From: Cucumis sativus
Taxonomy: Eukaryota > Streptophyta > Magnoliopsida > Cucurbitales > Cucurbitaceae
Direction: 5' to 3'
DNA: 64,000 bases
Assembly: GCF_000004075.3 (NCBI RefSeq)
Contig: NC_026661.2
Coordinates: forward strand, 3,410,001-3,474,000
This document shows positions 39,801-54,960 of this stretch, in pieces. The position numbers and the translations under genes are program-made. The first letter of the stretch is position 1. Every line of letters starts with the position of its first letter. The notes beneath the pieces are model-generated. The model was not told where the DNA came from. It worked only from the letters and a program-made list of their open reading frames with translations, and made no database searches.

Positions 39801-42800
39801 AAAAATCGAATCTCCAACTTTAATCATACTTATTCTAAAAGAATATTGAATAGTGATAGCGAGTGGTCTTATTACACATAAAAATCCACCTTAAATCTAA
39901 TAAGTAAGTTATTAAGATCTACTATACATATTTTTATTAAACAATTCTAAAATTTAGGAACTTGTTTTAGTCAGTGTTTTAGGTTGAGAGCACTATTTTA
40001 TATAAAATTAGACGTTTAAGTCATATAGTTTTTATATATGGTATCCATACTTAAATGAGAATGAGTATGATATACCTTTGGAAAAAAATTAATTGATTCT
40101 TATAGTTTAAAATTTATATTTACTTGGTCTTATATATATTTGTTAGGGTTTATAAATAAATTGGTCTTATAGTTTAAAATTTATATTCGATATATACATT
40201 TATAAATCATACAACTATTTGTACCCACTAATATTTAGTTTGTAGTATACTATTTTATATATTAATTTATTTAAGAGTGTGATTTATGTTAACAAAATGT
40301 ATGTAATTATAAAACTTTTAATATTATATCATTTATAGGTAATTACATGAGATATTATATTTTTTAAAATAAATTGAATTTAATTATAGTGATATACTGT
40401 ATTTCTAAATGCCTCTAACTTTATTTAATATAAAAAAAGGGTACGCTTTTGGTTAATTTTTAAAAAGAGACATAGGCTTAAATTCCACGATAACCCAAAG
40501 AAAATTGTAATATTCTAACCCAAAAAGAACATCAACTATGTCATAAATATAAAAGCATAATGTATAAATAGTCAGACTTTGATTGGTTAGTTTTTTCAAC
40601 ATCTCAAATGTGAAAGTTTTCCCTTTTAATCTAAACTTAAAATAAGAATGGGTCAACTAATAATTTCTCTGACCAAAACATTAAAAATTATATTAAAGGA
40701 AATAAATTAACTTATCTATATCTCACACCATTGTTTATTTATTATTCATTCATTCATTTTCATTTGGATAGTAAATATCCCATTCCCATCCATCTAATAT
40801 CTATTGTAATTAATTAATTATTTTTTTTTTTGTCTAATTATATATTACCAATAATTGATGAGCATTAAATAAGCCTCAGAAAAGGTCAGACAGATAATGG
40901 TTTTATTTCATAATATATTAAACCAAAATAATTATTATTTATATATTTTCTTTGGTTTGGGAATCTTTGATTTGAACGACGTCATTTTGATTGAATCATA
41001 AATGGAAAATTAAAATTACCCCTCAAATTAAAGATGAATATGCCATTTCCCTATGATTGCAAACTTATGTTTCCAGGGAATGGAAACATATATGGAAACA
41101 TATAATATATACTATGAATTTATTTATTTGAAGTAAATAGCACGTAGTATTAATATTGTATGTTCTAATTAGAATAGTTTGTATCCAATGGAAATTGAAG
41201 GTTAGAAACTAGGAAACCTTATATATATTAATTAGGAGATCATACCACATCTTAATTTGACTATGTTGTGTCCACATTTAATTGTTCAAATATGTTGTTT
41301 GAAATGTTAATTAAGACATTAATTGGTTGAAGAAATAACATATATTATATATTTTTAGCATATATACTTTTGTTGTTGTCTATATATGTTTCAATAATAA
41401 TGTTGTTGTATGTATATTGTTTTTATCAACTGATTATTTTTCATGTTAGCGGCTTCTTAAAGATGATAAAGGATCCACTCCCAATATATACATATATATG
41501 AATATAAAATCATAGTGTGAACAAAAGTAAGTATCATTTTTTATGGTATTAGAGAACTTTTTCCAAGGCAGGGGAACACTAACGTTAATTGTTAGATTAC
41601 TTTTTATTAAAAAAAAAATCTCACTCTTTACAAACAAATATCTCATATCCATTTAATCTTGCAAAAGTATGGAGAACGGAGACTCGGACGAGCAATGAAA
41701 TATATATACATCTTTTTGAAGTGGACTACTAAAATTCATTACTTCGTAGTCTTTATATCCACCCGATCTCTATAAACTCACAAACATCCAACTCTCAACG
41801 TTCTTACTATGTCGTTCTTGATCCACAAAAAAGTCATGATTTCAACCATCCAACATTGTATAATAATATATTTTTCTTAGAAAAATAAGTAAATAGTTTA
41901 TGTGATGAATACCAATGTTATAAAGCACATGGAATATTATTATATATTTAAAGAAATACTTAGAGAAGTACAAAAACGTGGATTAATACATGATTTGAGA
42001 TTAATTATATTAAAATTTAACCTTAAGATGGGGAAAATCTCATATTTTTTATAGCACTATTATTTATTGTGAGCTATGACTTATGTTAGCGTCATATCTA
42101 ATAAAGTGTAGTAATATGTACATAGTTTGCATCTTATAAGAATACTCCGTGTAGAAAGTAGATTATAGTAATTAAAATATTGGGAGTTTATATCTGAATT
42201 GGGCATTGGCCAACCCCCACTTGGCAGTGATACCACATTTTTGAGCTGGCTGCTTCATTTTCATTATTTTGAGATTTTTATTCACTGATTAATGGTAGCC
42301 CAATTGTTATTATTATTTTAATATTTAATTTAATAACTTTATAAAGAAAAAATAAAGCAAACAAAAAAAAAAAAGTCAACATGTGCCAATATTCGAGTGT
42401 CATTAGGCAACCGTTCAAACTTAGTTTTGAAGAAGTTTGAGGGAAATTCTATCAATTTTGGCGTCCAATGCTAAACGACAAACTCCCATTTTTTCCTTGG
42501 GGAGCCACCGCACACCACCACTCTTATCAATTTCCTTTTCACATTTCCCCCATCATTTCTTTATTATTCAAACTAATAAATTATCTATTTTACACACATC
42601 TAACTTTAAAAAATGTTTACTCTCTGTACAATTAAAATGTCTATTCGCTTTTTATAGACGGTGAACTCATAAAAAATAGATTAAAAATATATATATTTAT
42701 ATGCTGATGAAATTTAAATTTAATATCGTGAGAGAGATTGAATATTGAAAATATATATGGACTAAGATTGAATGACTAAGTTAGGCACACACTTGCATGA

Positions 42801-45702
42801 GGGGCTTGACATTAACCCAACACTAAAGCCTATTGAATTCAACACTCTCAAATTAATTCATAAAAGTAAGGTTTTGGTTTAACTTAACGTGTGGGGTTAC
42901 TCCTACCTTTTCTATTATTTATATAAAATCTTTCCTACTCTATCCATTTCACAATGTTTTTCACAATATGTATGGACTAAGATTAAATTTAAAACAACTA
43001 TGAAATATTGTTTTAAATTAATTTTAATATTAATACAAAAATTGGTAGAAACTAATGTTATTCTATTAATATCATTTAGGCATTTAGATAATCATTTCAA
43101 TTGTAGTTTTTATTTATTTGGTAATTGATTTTGTTTTTTTGTTTTAAAAAAAACCGAATGTATTTTTATTTAAGTTTAATTTTTTTCATTTTCAATTTTC
43201 CTTCGTAATTTTAAAAATTAGTTTATTATTTAAGAAAAACAAAACAAAAAATGGAACCAAACAAACCTGTTTTTATAAAATTAATTTTAAAAAATAAATA
43301 GATTATCAAAAAAAATATATTTATTACTTATATTAAAAAAAAAATCAATATAAATTAAAACGAACTGAGTTTTTGTGTAAAAAGTCAGGGTAGAATTATA
43401 AAACTTTCGAAATATAAGAATTAATTGAAAATAAAACTTAAAACTATACCTCAATTCATTATGTGACATGATATATGGTTGATATGATGTATATTATGAT
43501 AGGGCCATAAATTTCTCCTTTTAAACAGAGGGAAAAAGTAAATATATATTATAAACCAATAAACTTTCCATCGAAAAATTATTGAATGAACTTTTTTATT
43601 TTATTTTTTAGTTTTCATAGCTTTTGTTTAGTTTAGAATAATTTTAGACTTTGTTTGGGAATGATTTTGTTATTTTCCTCCAACTTTGTTATTTTAGTTT
43701 TGTTCTTTTCTAATAAAAAACATTTGAATTTTCATCCAAAACTTAAAAAAAAAAAAAAACAAGATTTTTAAAACTATAAATATTTTTTTAATTAGTTTTT
43801 AAAAGATTTGCTTAATTTTTTAAAGCACTTTTAAAATTTGATAACAAAACAAATTAATCAATAGATGGAATGAGTGTTAAATAAGTTTATTATTTGAAAC
43901 TTTATAAATGATTGGGAATTTTTTTAAATAATTTATATCTTCGTATTTATTTGTTTTCTTAACAACTTTTTTAAAAAAACGATTTTAGGACCTAGACCAA
44001 AATTATATTTTTTATGTTTTAAAAATTTGTTTAATAAACCCTTTTTCCTTTTTTGGAAAATGATATAAATACATCTTATAAATTGAAAAAACAATGTAAT
44101 TTTGATCTATATAATTTGAAAAAAAAAAAAAACAGTCCATTATAATTTTGAAAATTTGAACTTAGTTTCATTGTATAATAAAATTTCATATATATATATA
44201 TATAGTTTATGATAGAATATTCGTAAATAGTAAAACCATTTAAAAAACTATTTTTTAAAGGTTACGTAATGACTAAATTCTAATTAGAAATTATACAGAC
44301 ATAATTCTAATTTTTATGTCTAATTTTCTTCCGATCATAGGATTCAAATTACAATTTAACCCAAAAAATAAAAGAAAAAACCAAACTTTCAACATTTTAT
44401 TGATAAAAAATGAAACCATACTCTCATCCTTATCGTCTTTACCTAATTAGTTTGTTTTTTTAGATTTTGATTTTTCTATAAAAAAGACAACGTAACACTG
44501 CAAATAAAGAAAAAAAAATTAGGATGCATTCGATACTCTTTAACCTTATACCCTGTAAATCTAAACCTTCATTAAATTTTTTTACAAAAATAACAATAAA
44601 ATAAACTGTTCCTCTTTTTGATTATTAAACCATATTAATAACAATACAAAATAAAAAAGTAATTATTTATTTGTGTACTTATTATCCTAAAAATCAATAT
44701 TATCTAAAACCTTCTCCATCACAGTGTGAACTGCGAGAGAGTGTGCAACGTAGTGCGGATTCCGATTAGGTATTTAACACTATACGACAACCAAGTTAAG
44801 TAGACTAATACAATAATACAAAACCCCTTTGCTTTGTTTATGATCCTTGTTCATTTATTATTAATATCAACTATCCATTTAAATCCTAAACTATAACAGT
44901 TATATCAATCTAAAATTTAAATTGATAAATATAACCTAAACTTTTGAGTACTTTTTTTTTTGTATATATTCAAATAAAATACGTTAACGAGTGTTTAAAT
45001 TGTTATAAACATAAAATCTGAGGTGAGTTGATCTACTTATAAAGGTCTATAATTTAAATTAATATAATTAAAAACAAATACTCGTTCAACCAAATCTTAA
45101 AATTTATTAACAAATATAATGTAAGCATCAAAACATTTACCGCTGGTGTAATAAAAAAAAAACTTATAATATTTTCATAAATTTTAGGTTTGTCGTTGAA
45201 TATATATGGTAGATAATTTTTCAATTATTTTTCTCTTTCTTTTTTGCAATTTATTCATCTCATTTTCATATTGTTACTTTTTCTTTTTCTTTTTCATTTG
45301 TTATTGTGCGTGATTTCTTCGTTTCTTCTTTTATAATTTTTTTCTTCAATTTTTCACTTCTTCAAATTTTCATTTGGTAAACAATTTTCGTCATCTCTCG
45401 TATATTTATTATTTTAGACAAAAACAATATTGATTCAAAATCATATACCAAATGCAAAATATTTTGATACATGTTCTTAAACAAAAATCGTTTAGATTTT
45501 GGTATACGATTGTTTAGCTTTTGGTACGCAATCATGTACCAATATTTAAATGATATTGGTTCAAAACAACAGTGAATACTTATGTATGACATGAATGGTG
45601 AATACTTATATATCACATATACATATACATATACATACATATATATATATACATATACATACATATATATATATACATATACATACATATATATATATAC
45701 AT

Positions 45703-45735
<33 letters not shown>

Positions 45736-46240
45736 AATCCAATTTTTTATTTCATGAATTCATTGATAAAAAATTAAAAATCCAATAAAATACGTTTGAG
45801 GTTAAAATATAATTTTGGTATAGACTTTAATTAATTTTAATTTGTACCATATTTAAAATAAATCTTAAATTTGGCCTCTAATATTAATTTGTAATTTTGT
45901 AAGGAATATTATCTATAACATGTGTACATGTATAAAAACTATTATTACAATTATTTTATATATATATATATATAATATAACTTTAAGACAAAAAATTTCA
46001 ATTGATTTAGTTTTAGTTTAGAAATGGATAGAAAGTTGAAAAAGTTGGAGTAAAGTTTGTAAATGAATCATGAATGGATGTAATAAAGAAAATAATTGTA
46101 AGAAACTGAGAAAACCTTAAAGTGGAGGCGAGCATAGAGAAAGAAAACCCGTCACTCTTAATCCTCAACTAAAACATTATAATTTAGTGGGTATTTGCTT
46201 GCACGTCCTTAATAAACAAACATAGTCTGCCAATCTGTCA
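36900..46240. other. Gene-poor AT-rich region between DUF1685 and WRKY genes
   Basis: About 9.3 kb shows no frame with family resemblance. It contains long A/T runs and a 22-bp direct repeat (CTTATAGTTTAAAATTTATATT, near 40,099 and 40,166). A tRNA-like GAACATAGCTTAGCAGTAGG stretch (39,721) may be a SINE relic. The AT minisatellite at 45.6 kb is listed separately. Confidence 0.6.
45617..45735. repeat. AT-rich minisatellite, ~24-bp unit, about 4 copies, ending in (TA)n
   Basis: A unit alternating ACATATACATAC with ATATATATATAT repeats about four times and then runs into pure TA. It creates long Tyr/Ile open frames on both strands that are artefacts of the repeat. Confidence 0.9.
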
Positions 46241-46430
46241 CCATGACTACTCTTTGTATTAAACCTCATCTAATTCTCTCACTCCTAATTCCCTTCTTCA
46301 CAATCTCTCCCCCACCAATATCTCTATTCCTTTTCTCCTTCTCTCTAATCTCAGCCCTTCGATTCATCCAACAATTTCCCAGCCCTCCGATTTACTTATT
46401 AATCTCCTCAATTCTCTCTCTCTTCCTCCC

Positions 46431-48594
46431 ATGGACCGCCGTGTTCGTACAAACCCATTCCTCTCCGAACAGGAAGATCCCGAAGCCACCTCCGACGACG
46501 GCTTACCCGAATCACCCTCCGACTGCAATGACTCAAAACCCACCGCTGCTCCACCTCCTAAGAAGAGGTCTCTTTCAAATTCAATTCAATTTCATTTCCC
46601 TTTCTTTTTTTCTTTTTATAAGAAATACACACACACACACACATATTTTAATTTTAATTTTAATTTAACTGTTTTTGTTTTTGTTTGGGGATTTTTCTTG
46701 GATACTTACAGTAGAAGGGGAGTGCAGAAGAGAGTGGTGTCCGTACCGATCACTGACGTGGAAGGATCTAAAAGCAAAGGGGAGGCATATCCACCGTCCG
46801 ATTCATGGGCATGGAGGAAATACGGCCAAAAGCCAATCAAAGGTTCTCCTTATCCCAGGTACAACGATACTCAAGGACATTTTCGGCAATTTTGGGTCCT
46901 TTTTTTTTTTTCTTATATAGAAAAAGATGATTATTGATTAATCTGTATTAATTTCATTAATTGAGCTTTTAATTAAAGGGGAAATTGCATTTATTTTAAT
47001 GCATTAAGATATTAATTTGAGCTAATTTAATTAATGGAGTAGTTGAAGAAATAGTTGAGATTTCAATTTTAGTCTTTGTTGGCCGCCGGCCGGCTACTGT
47101 AGGATCTGGATTGGAATTGGCGCATTTTAGCACAAAGGCGGCTTTTGCTATTAAGCACTGGATTTTATTTTTATTACCTTTTATTTGTCGTAGTTGGGAA
47201 TTGGGATCATACTCATTATCCAACCGCTCTTTAAAACCGTGCACAACACGCTCAATCTTTTTCACCTTTTGTTTTCCCCCTCCCCCTTTTTTCTTTTACC
47301 TAATTATTGCTCTATTTACTCCCCAATTCAATTCTCGATGCCTGTATTATAAATTTGTTTTTCTTACCTAATTATTACATAAATTTTATAATTAAAATGA
47401 TAATTGAATTTTGTCATTTTAATTAATTTTGAATAAAACAAAATTACAATATTATTCACATCCAGGGCGTAACGGTGATTGGCGGCCAAAGGAAAGGTCT
47501 TTGAATTATTATTGTTTTTGGTCGGCATTGATAAATCAAATAGTCAAATTGATTTTTCAAAAAACAACAAGGAAAAAGATAAAGGAGAAAGAAATAGTCA
47601 TAGTCAAATAGTTATATTTCCTACGTTTTTAATAATACAAATAAATTATCCATATTGTACCCTACATCATTTCAACTTTGAACTTAGGCATGAAATTATA
47701 TAAAATTTATACTCCAAAACAAATATTATATCCTAATTTATACGTAATATTAAAACTTTGGACATATCAATTGTTATAGAGTAAAAATATAATCGTTCAT
47801 GTTATTTGGATAATTGGCTATCGATTCTATCACCTTTGTCTTTATCTTTGTTTTTCTTAAAACGAACTTCGTTTTTTACTTATGCAGTATTTATTTTAAT
47901 GATGATGGAAAAAAGTTTTAACATTTGATTGATTATAATCTCACGTTTTTTTTTTTTTAATTTATGTAAATATTTTTATAGGGGATATTATCGATGTAGT
48001 AGTTCCAAGGGATGCCCAGCAAGAAAGCAAGTAGAGAGAAGCCGTGTGGATCCCACCAAGCTCGTTATTACCTACGCCTTCGACCACAACCACCAACTCC
48101 CGGTCACCAAATCTCACCACCACCACCATCATAATTCCTCCCCGTCCTCTGCCGTGATCGCCGCCGTATCTGCCGCAACCGACTTTCCTTCTCCAGGGAG
48201 CACTACGACGTCGTCCTCCACTTCATCCGGCGACAACACCAACGCCGCCCCGTCGTCTCCGGCGGCGAAGTTTGAGGAGGCGGCTGCGGTTTTCGCGAGT
48301 CAGCCGGAACTGGAACTCGGAGGCGACTCGCTGATGATAAAACCATGCATCGGAGATTTCGGGTGGTTGGGTGAGGTGGCGTATGACAGAATCCTTGAGG
48401 GCCCGATTTGCGGAGGTGGCGACATATTCGACGACGCCGATGTAATGGTTTTGTCCACTAGAGGAGATGACGAGGAGGAGTCGTTATTTGCGGATCTTGG
48501 GGAATTACCCGAAGGATCGGTGGTGTTCGGCCGACGGCGAACGGTCCAACCGAACGGACCGAACCGGACATGTGGCACAGTTTTAAACTGCTAG
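46431..48594 (+). CDS. Group IIe WRKY transcription factor, WRKY69/65-like (298 aa)
   Basis: This is a nuclear DNA-binding protein that recognises W-boxes (TTGACC/T). Exons are 46431-46567, 46712-46858 and 47982-48594. Joining them gives one frame with phases 2 and 2. The WRKY domain carries WRKYGQK at residues 80-86 and a zinc finger C100-X5-C106-X23-H130-X1-H132. The second intron falls in the codon of the Arg in PYPR, before GYYRC, the conserved intron of this family. [16 protein letters not shown] just before the domain and GDFGWLGEV plus [17 protein letters not shown] near the C-terminus point to the IIe WRKY65/69 clade. A His run (about 139-145) and a Ser/Thr/Ala-rich linker follow the domain; the C-terminus is acidic and may activate transcription. 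The target genes cannot be inferred. Confidence 0.95.
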
Positions 48595-48600
48595 GGTACT

Positions 48601-48630
48601 TTTTTTTTCTTTTCTTTTCTTTTCTTTTCT
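48601..48630 (+). repeat. TTTTC pentamer run in the WRKY 3'UTR
   Basis: Several TTTTC/TTTCT copies follow a poly-T run just after the WRKY stop codon (48592-48594). This is simple-sequence DNA in the likely 3'UTR. Confidence 0.7.
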
Positions 48631-48694
48631 TTTAGGATTTGGTTCGTTCGTTTGCAATTGCCAATTGGTGATTGTTGTGGAAAACTTTACAAAC

Positions 48695-48700
<6 letters not shown>

Positions 48701-48759
<59 letters not shown>
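48701..48759 (+). repeat. (GA)n microsatellite, about 30 repeats
   Basis: An uninterrupted GA tract of about 59 bp begins some 105 bp after the WRKY stop codon, so it is probably in the 3'UTR or just beyond it. GA tracts of this length are highly polymorphic and bind GAGA-type (BBR/BPC) factors in plants. Confidence 0.95.
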
Positions 48760-48763
<4 letters not shown>

Positions 48764-48799
48764 TTTCTTTATAATTACTTTTAAATTTAGTTTAAAAAT

Positions 48800-50148
48800 G
48801 GGTTTCTGTTGTACAGTGAAAGGTAGTGAAGAATATTGAGAAATAATGAATTGATGATGTTGGTTCCCTTTCTTATGTCTTATAAACTGCCCTTCAACTA
48901 TGGTGGGGTGGACATGACCCAAAACCACTCCCACCTTAAAAAATATTTACTATTTGTTGCCATTTTTATTACGTTAATTTTATCATTTTTTTAAATTATC
49001 TGTAAGAGTGTTTACATTTTTTTCGAACTAAAATATTTACACACTAAATACATACTATAATCCAATGACCTAAGAGTATAATAACCAACTTTTTGTTCCG
49101 AACACTTTCCTATGTCTCAATCATGCATTTATATTTCTAATTTTCTAAACTTTTTATTAAAACAACAAGACAAAAATGTGATATCATGTACTTTGTAAAA
49201 TAGTTCCTCAAAACTTAGCCACATGAGCCAAAATTTAAATTTCAATATAAGTTTGTTATTGTGATATTTTAAAATCAAGTCTCATTTTAAAAATAATGTA
49301 TAGGAATACTAATGTTAGAACTTATCATAAAATTTATGCACATAATTAGAACTTGCCACCTCTTTGTAGTCTGTCGCCGTGTACCACTATTTAGTAGTCA
49401 CTATATTAACGTTTCAAAAGAAATAAGAAATATAGAATTGAGATTTAAAAATTCAAACAACCATGTAATGAGCTTAAACTAACCCAACTTTTATATAACA
49501 TCCTAAATTCTCATGAATTGAACCTCCAAACCATTAAGTTTGTTTGGTAGTATTATAAGATATTTTGACATCTAAAGATTCTCTAACATTCTAAAATGCT
49601 TGGAAGGAAGACATCTGAAGAGTTTTGAATGTCCTATTAAAAAATGAATACAGATTTGTGCGTTATCAAAATATACTGTAAAGATCAACACTCAAAAATG
49701 AATTACAAACAGTGCTATCTTCCATCTTTCTACCATCCATCAAGTGTCATGTAGGTAGGCAAATAAATATATTCTAAGAAACGGATGGAAACGATTATTT
49801 TGGAATAAATTAACGTAATTAAAAGTAGAAAAGGAAGCTTTTGAAAATTAAAACATCAATTTTAAGGGGATAATTGAAATTATTTTGGGTGCATTTGAAA
49901 CAAGAAAATATGTACAAAGTTCAGCATTACAACGGTAAATTTCAAGTTTCAAATGTTCTTTGGAATGTAAAGAAGAGCAAACTCCAACACTTATGTGGAG
50001 GGACTATAACACATCAAGAAAAGCGCCTTTCACACAACCACCACCCACAACCAAGCTCTTTATTCTACACAAACTGATACAATACAAATATACAAAAGAA
50101 ATATCTCTTGCTGTATTTCCAAGTTGAGGTTTTGAAGCTTATTTCATC
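48800..50148. other. Intergenic region between WRKY and RABA genes
   Basis: AT-rich sequence without a supported gene. The last ~150 bp (50,000-50,148) probably includes the 3'UTR of the minus-strand RABA gene. Confidence 0.6.
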
Positions 50149-53154
<3,006 letters not shown>

Positions 53155-53199
53155 CTAGATTTCTCACTTCGTTCTTCGAAACCGAAGAAAATTGGGAAT

Positions 53200-54420
53200 A
53201 CCCACAACAAAAGGAAACGAAAAGTAATTGTGTACGTATATAAAAAAGAAAACTTTTGTCTTCGTTTTAGTGGAGGTCTTTGTTCGGGAGCTATGGAAAA
53301 AGCAAAGGGAAAGACAGTGAATTTGAATTTTGTACTGTGCTTCAAGAACAAACGAGAAAATGTGCCTAACAAAAAAAACCTTCAAAATTACAAATCAAAT
53401 CTTATCCTATATCATATTCCACTCTACATTTTTAATTTGACTAAAATTGATCACAAAACAAAATGGGAAGATTAAAATGAAACCCTTGCCATTATCTTAT
53501 GCAACCAACCAAAATATGTTAGTTATAAAATTTGTAATCGAAGTTTAGTCATAAAATCAAGTTATTTGATGAATGTGCAGAATTTATTAGTCAATAATAT
53601 TATAATTTAGTTATTTAACACCGACTTAACACGATAAGTTAAGTACCCTAAACTCTAAATTTTAGATGATTATAGGTTGGCTAATCCAACATGATTTAAG
53701 TTTCAATTATAATGGAGGGTTATGTTATATATACTTTTAAATTGTTGTTTATTATTTGTTACTCTATTTACTAAGATTGATTTAAATAGAATACATTAAA
53801 AGTACTAATTATTATTATTGATAATCAACATTAAAATAATTATACTTTAAATAGAAAGTGTTGTGACTCATAAACTAGAATAATCAACTTTAACGTGTTA
53901 AATGCATCTAAAAGTGAGGCATTTCTCTAAACTAAACTATTAGGCCATCACCCATCTGAATGGGAGGCATTGCTCTAAATTGAAGTAACTGACATTGGTT
54001 AAAGAAAAAGATTAATTCAAATAACTTGCAAATAAAGTTTGCACAAATTTCGAATAGAGTTTCCAAAATTACGTAGTAATTTAAAAAACAATAGTTTCCT
54101 TGATAAAATGGGTAAATATTTATAAAAATTTTCAAATATTACACAGTAAATCACAATACTTATTTAAAATTTTATATTTATTTTTTACAAATGATAGACA
54201 CTAACGAGCTTTTTAACTGTATCCCTTTTAACCGTATCTATCATTCATGTATTGATAAATTTCGATAAATTTTTAATATTTTTTTGAATTGGAATAGTAG
54301 AAAAGAATAGCACACAAACAGTATTAAAATTCTGAAATGAGAATGGATGTCAATATTTTGAAAATTGGTTGAACTTGAAGGTTTATGGTGCACTAATTAT
54401 GATTAGCTTCCAAGTGAAGA
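53200..54420. other. RABA 5' flank and intergenic region before the U4 gene
   Basis: 53,143-53,330 is probably the RABA 5'UTR on the minus strand. The rest, to 54,420, is AT-rich with no supported gene. Confidence 0.55.
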
Positions 54421-54426
54421 AATTGA

Positions 54427-54437
54427 GTCCCACATCG
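54427..54437 (+). promoter_or_regulatory. Upstream sequence element (USE) of a plant snRNA gene
   Basis: GTCCCACATCG is an exact match to the plant snRNA USE (RTCCCACATCG). It lies 68-78 bp upstream of the U4 start, the normal position. The USE is what marks plant U-snRNA genes. Confidence 0.92.
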
Positions 54438-54466
54438 GAAAAAGTGTAGAGTTAAGTGGTAGCGGG

Positions 54467-54475
54467 TTATTATAA
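54467..54475 (+). promoter_or_regulatory. TATA-like element of the U4 snRNA gene
   Basis: TTATTATAAG lies about 30-38 bp before the U4 start and about 30 bp after the USE. This wider USE-TATA spacing is that of RNA polymerase II-type plant snRNA genes (U1, U2, U4, U5) rather than the closer spacing of Pol III-type U6. Confidence 0.8.
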
Positions 54476-54504
54476 GAAACGAAGGATATCCTATATTTGA
54501 ATCC

Positions 54505-54658
54505 ATCTTTGCGCTTGGGGCAATGACGCAGCTTGTGAGGTACTAACCGAGGCGCGTCTATTGCTGGTTGAAAACTATTTCCAAACCCCCTCTTAGGCCT
54601 GGGTTCAAGCCCAGGCCTTCGAGAATTTCTGGAAGGGCTCCCTTTGGGGTAAAGCCCT
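54505..54658 (+). ncRNA. U4: U4 spliceosomal snRNA
   Basis: U4 pairs with U6 in the tri-snRNP and holds U6 inactive until spliceosome activation. The sequence starts ATCTTTGCGCTTGGGG. It continues with the 5' stem-loop/kink-turn region (GCAATGACGCAG, TGAGG), the U6-pairing stretches and GGTTGAAAACTATTTCC. A perfect 9-bp hairpin (54595-54603 with 54610-54618, loop TTCAAG) follows. The Sm site AATTTCTGG is at 54624-54632, and a terminal hairpin GGGCT...AGCCC at 54635-54657. The ~154-nt length matches plant U4. All parts and the upstream USE/TATA are intact, so it is probably functional rather than a pseudogene. The 3' end is placed from the last hairpin and could be off by a few bases. Confidence 0.93.
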
Positions 54659-54925
54659 ACAATTCAAAATGCAAAATGTCTTGTGTTTCTAAGTTCGGCT
54701 GGCCCATTGGGCCGGCTAATGTATCGAACGCTCAATTATGGCCAATCGGTGTATGTAACCTTGTGTTGCGTACTTCGTTAATTTTAAGTTTGTTTCGTAT
54801 ATTGCAATTTTCTTGTTTATTTCTTGGAGACAACTTTGTTTCTTTTACACTAATTAGCTGATTACTAATGCCAATTAACATTGTTAGTTATGTATGATTA
54901 AGATGGTTGTTGAGTCTTTTGGGCT

Positions 54926-54926
<1 letters not shown>

Positions 54927-54958
<32 letters not shown>
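54927..54958 (+). repeat. Poly(T) tract, 32 bases
   Basis: An uninterrupted T run lies about 270 bp downstream of the U4 gene. It could be the inverted poly(A) tail of an old retroposed sequence, but no matching body was identified on the minus strand. Confidence 0.9.

Positions 54959-54959
<1 letters not shown>

Positions 54960-54960
<1 letters not shown>

Noticed and set aside
45362..45788. Long open frames rich in Tyr/Ile on both strands at the AT minisatellite
   Set aside because: They are produced by the ACATAT/TATATA repeat itself, which lacks stops in these frames. There is no domain or splice context.
46243..46668. 141-codon plus-strand frame overlapping WRKY exon 1
   Set aside because: It reads the leader and exon 1 of the WRKY gene in another frame and ends in an intronic AC repeat.
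48300..48578. 92-codon minus-strand frame inside WRKY exon 3
   Set aside because: It is an antisense shadow of GC-rich coding sequence with no family match.
54568..54861. 97-codon plus-strand frame over the U4 region
   Set aside because: Its first third is U4 snRNA sequence. The frame has no start context and no family resemblance.
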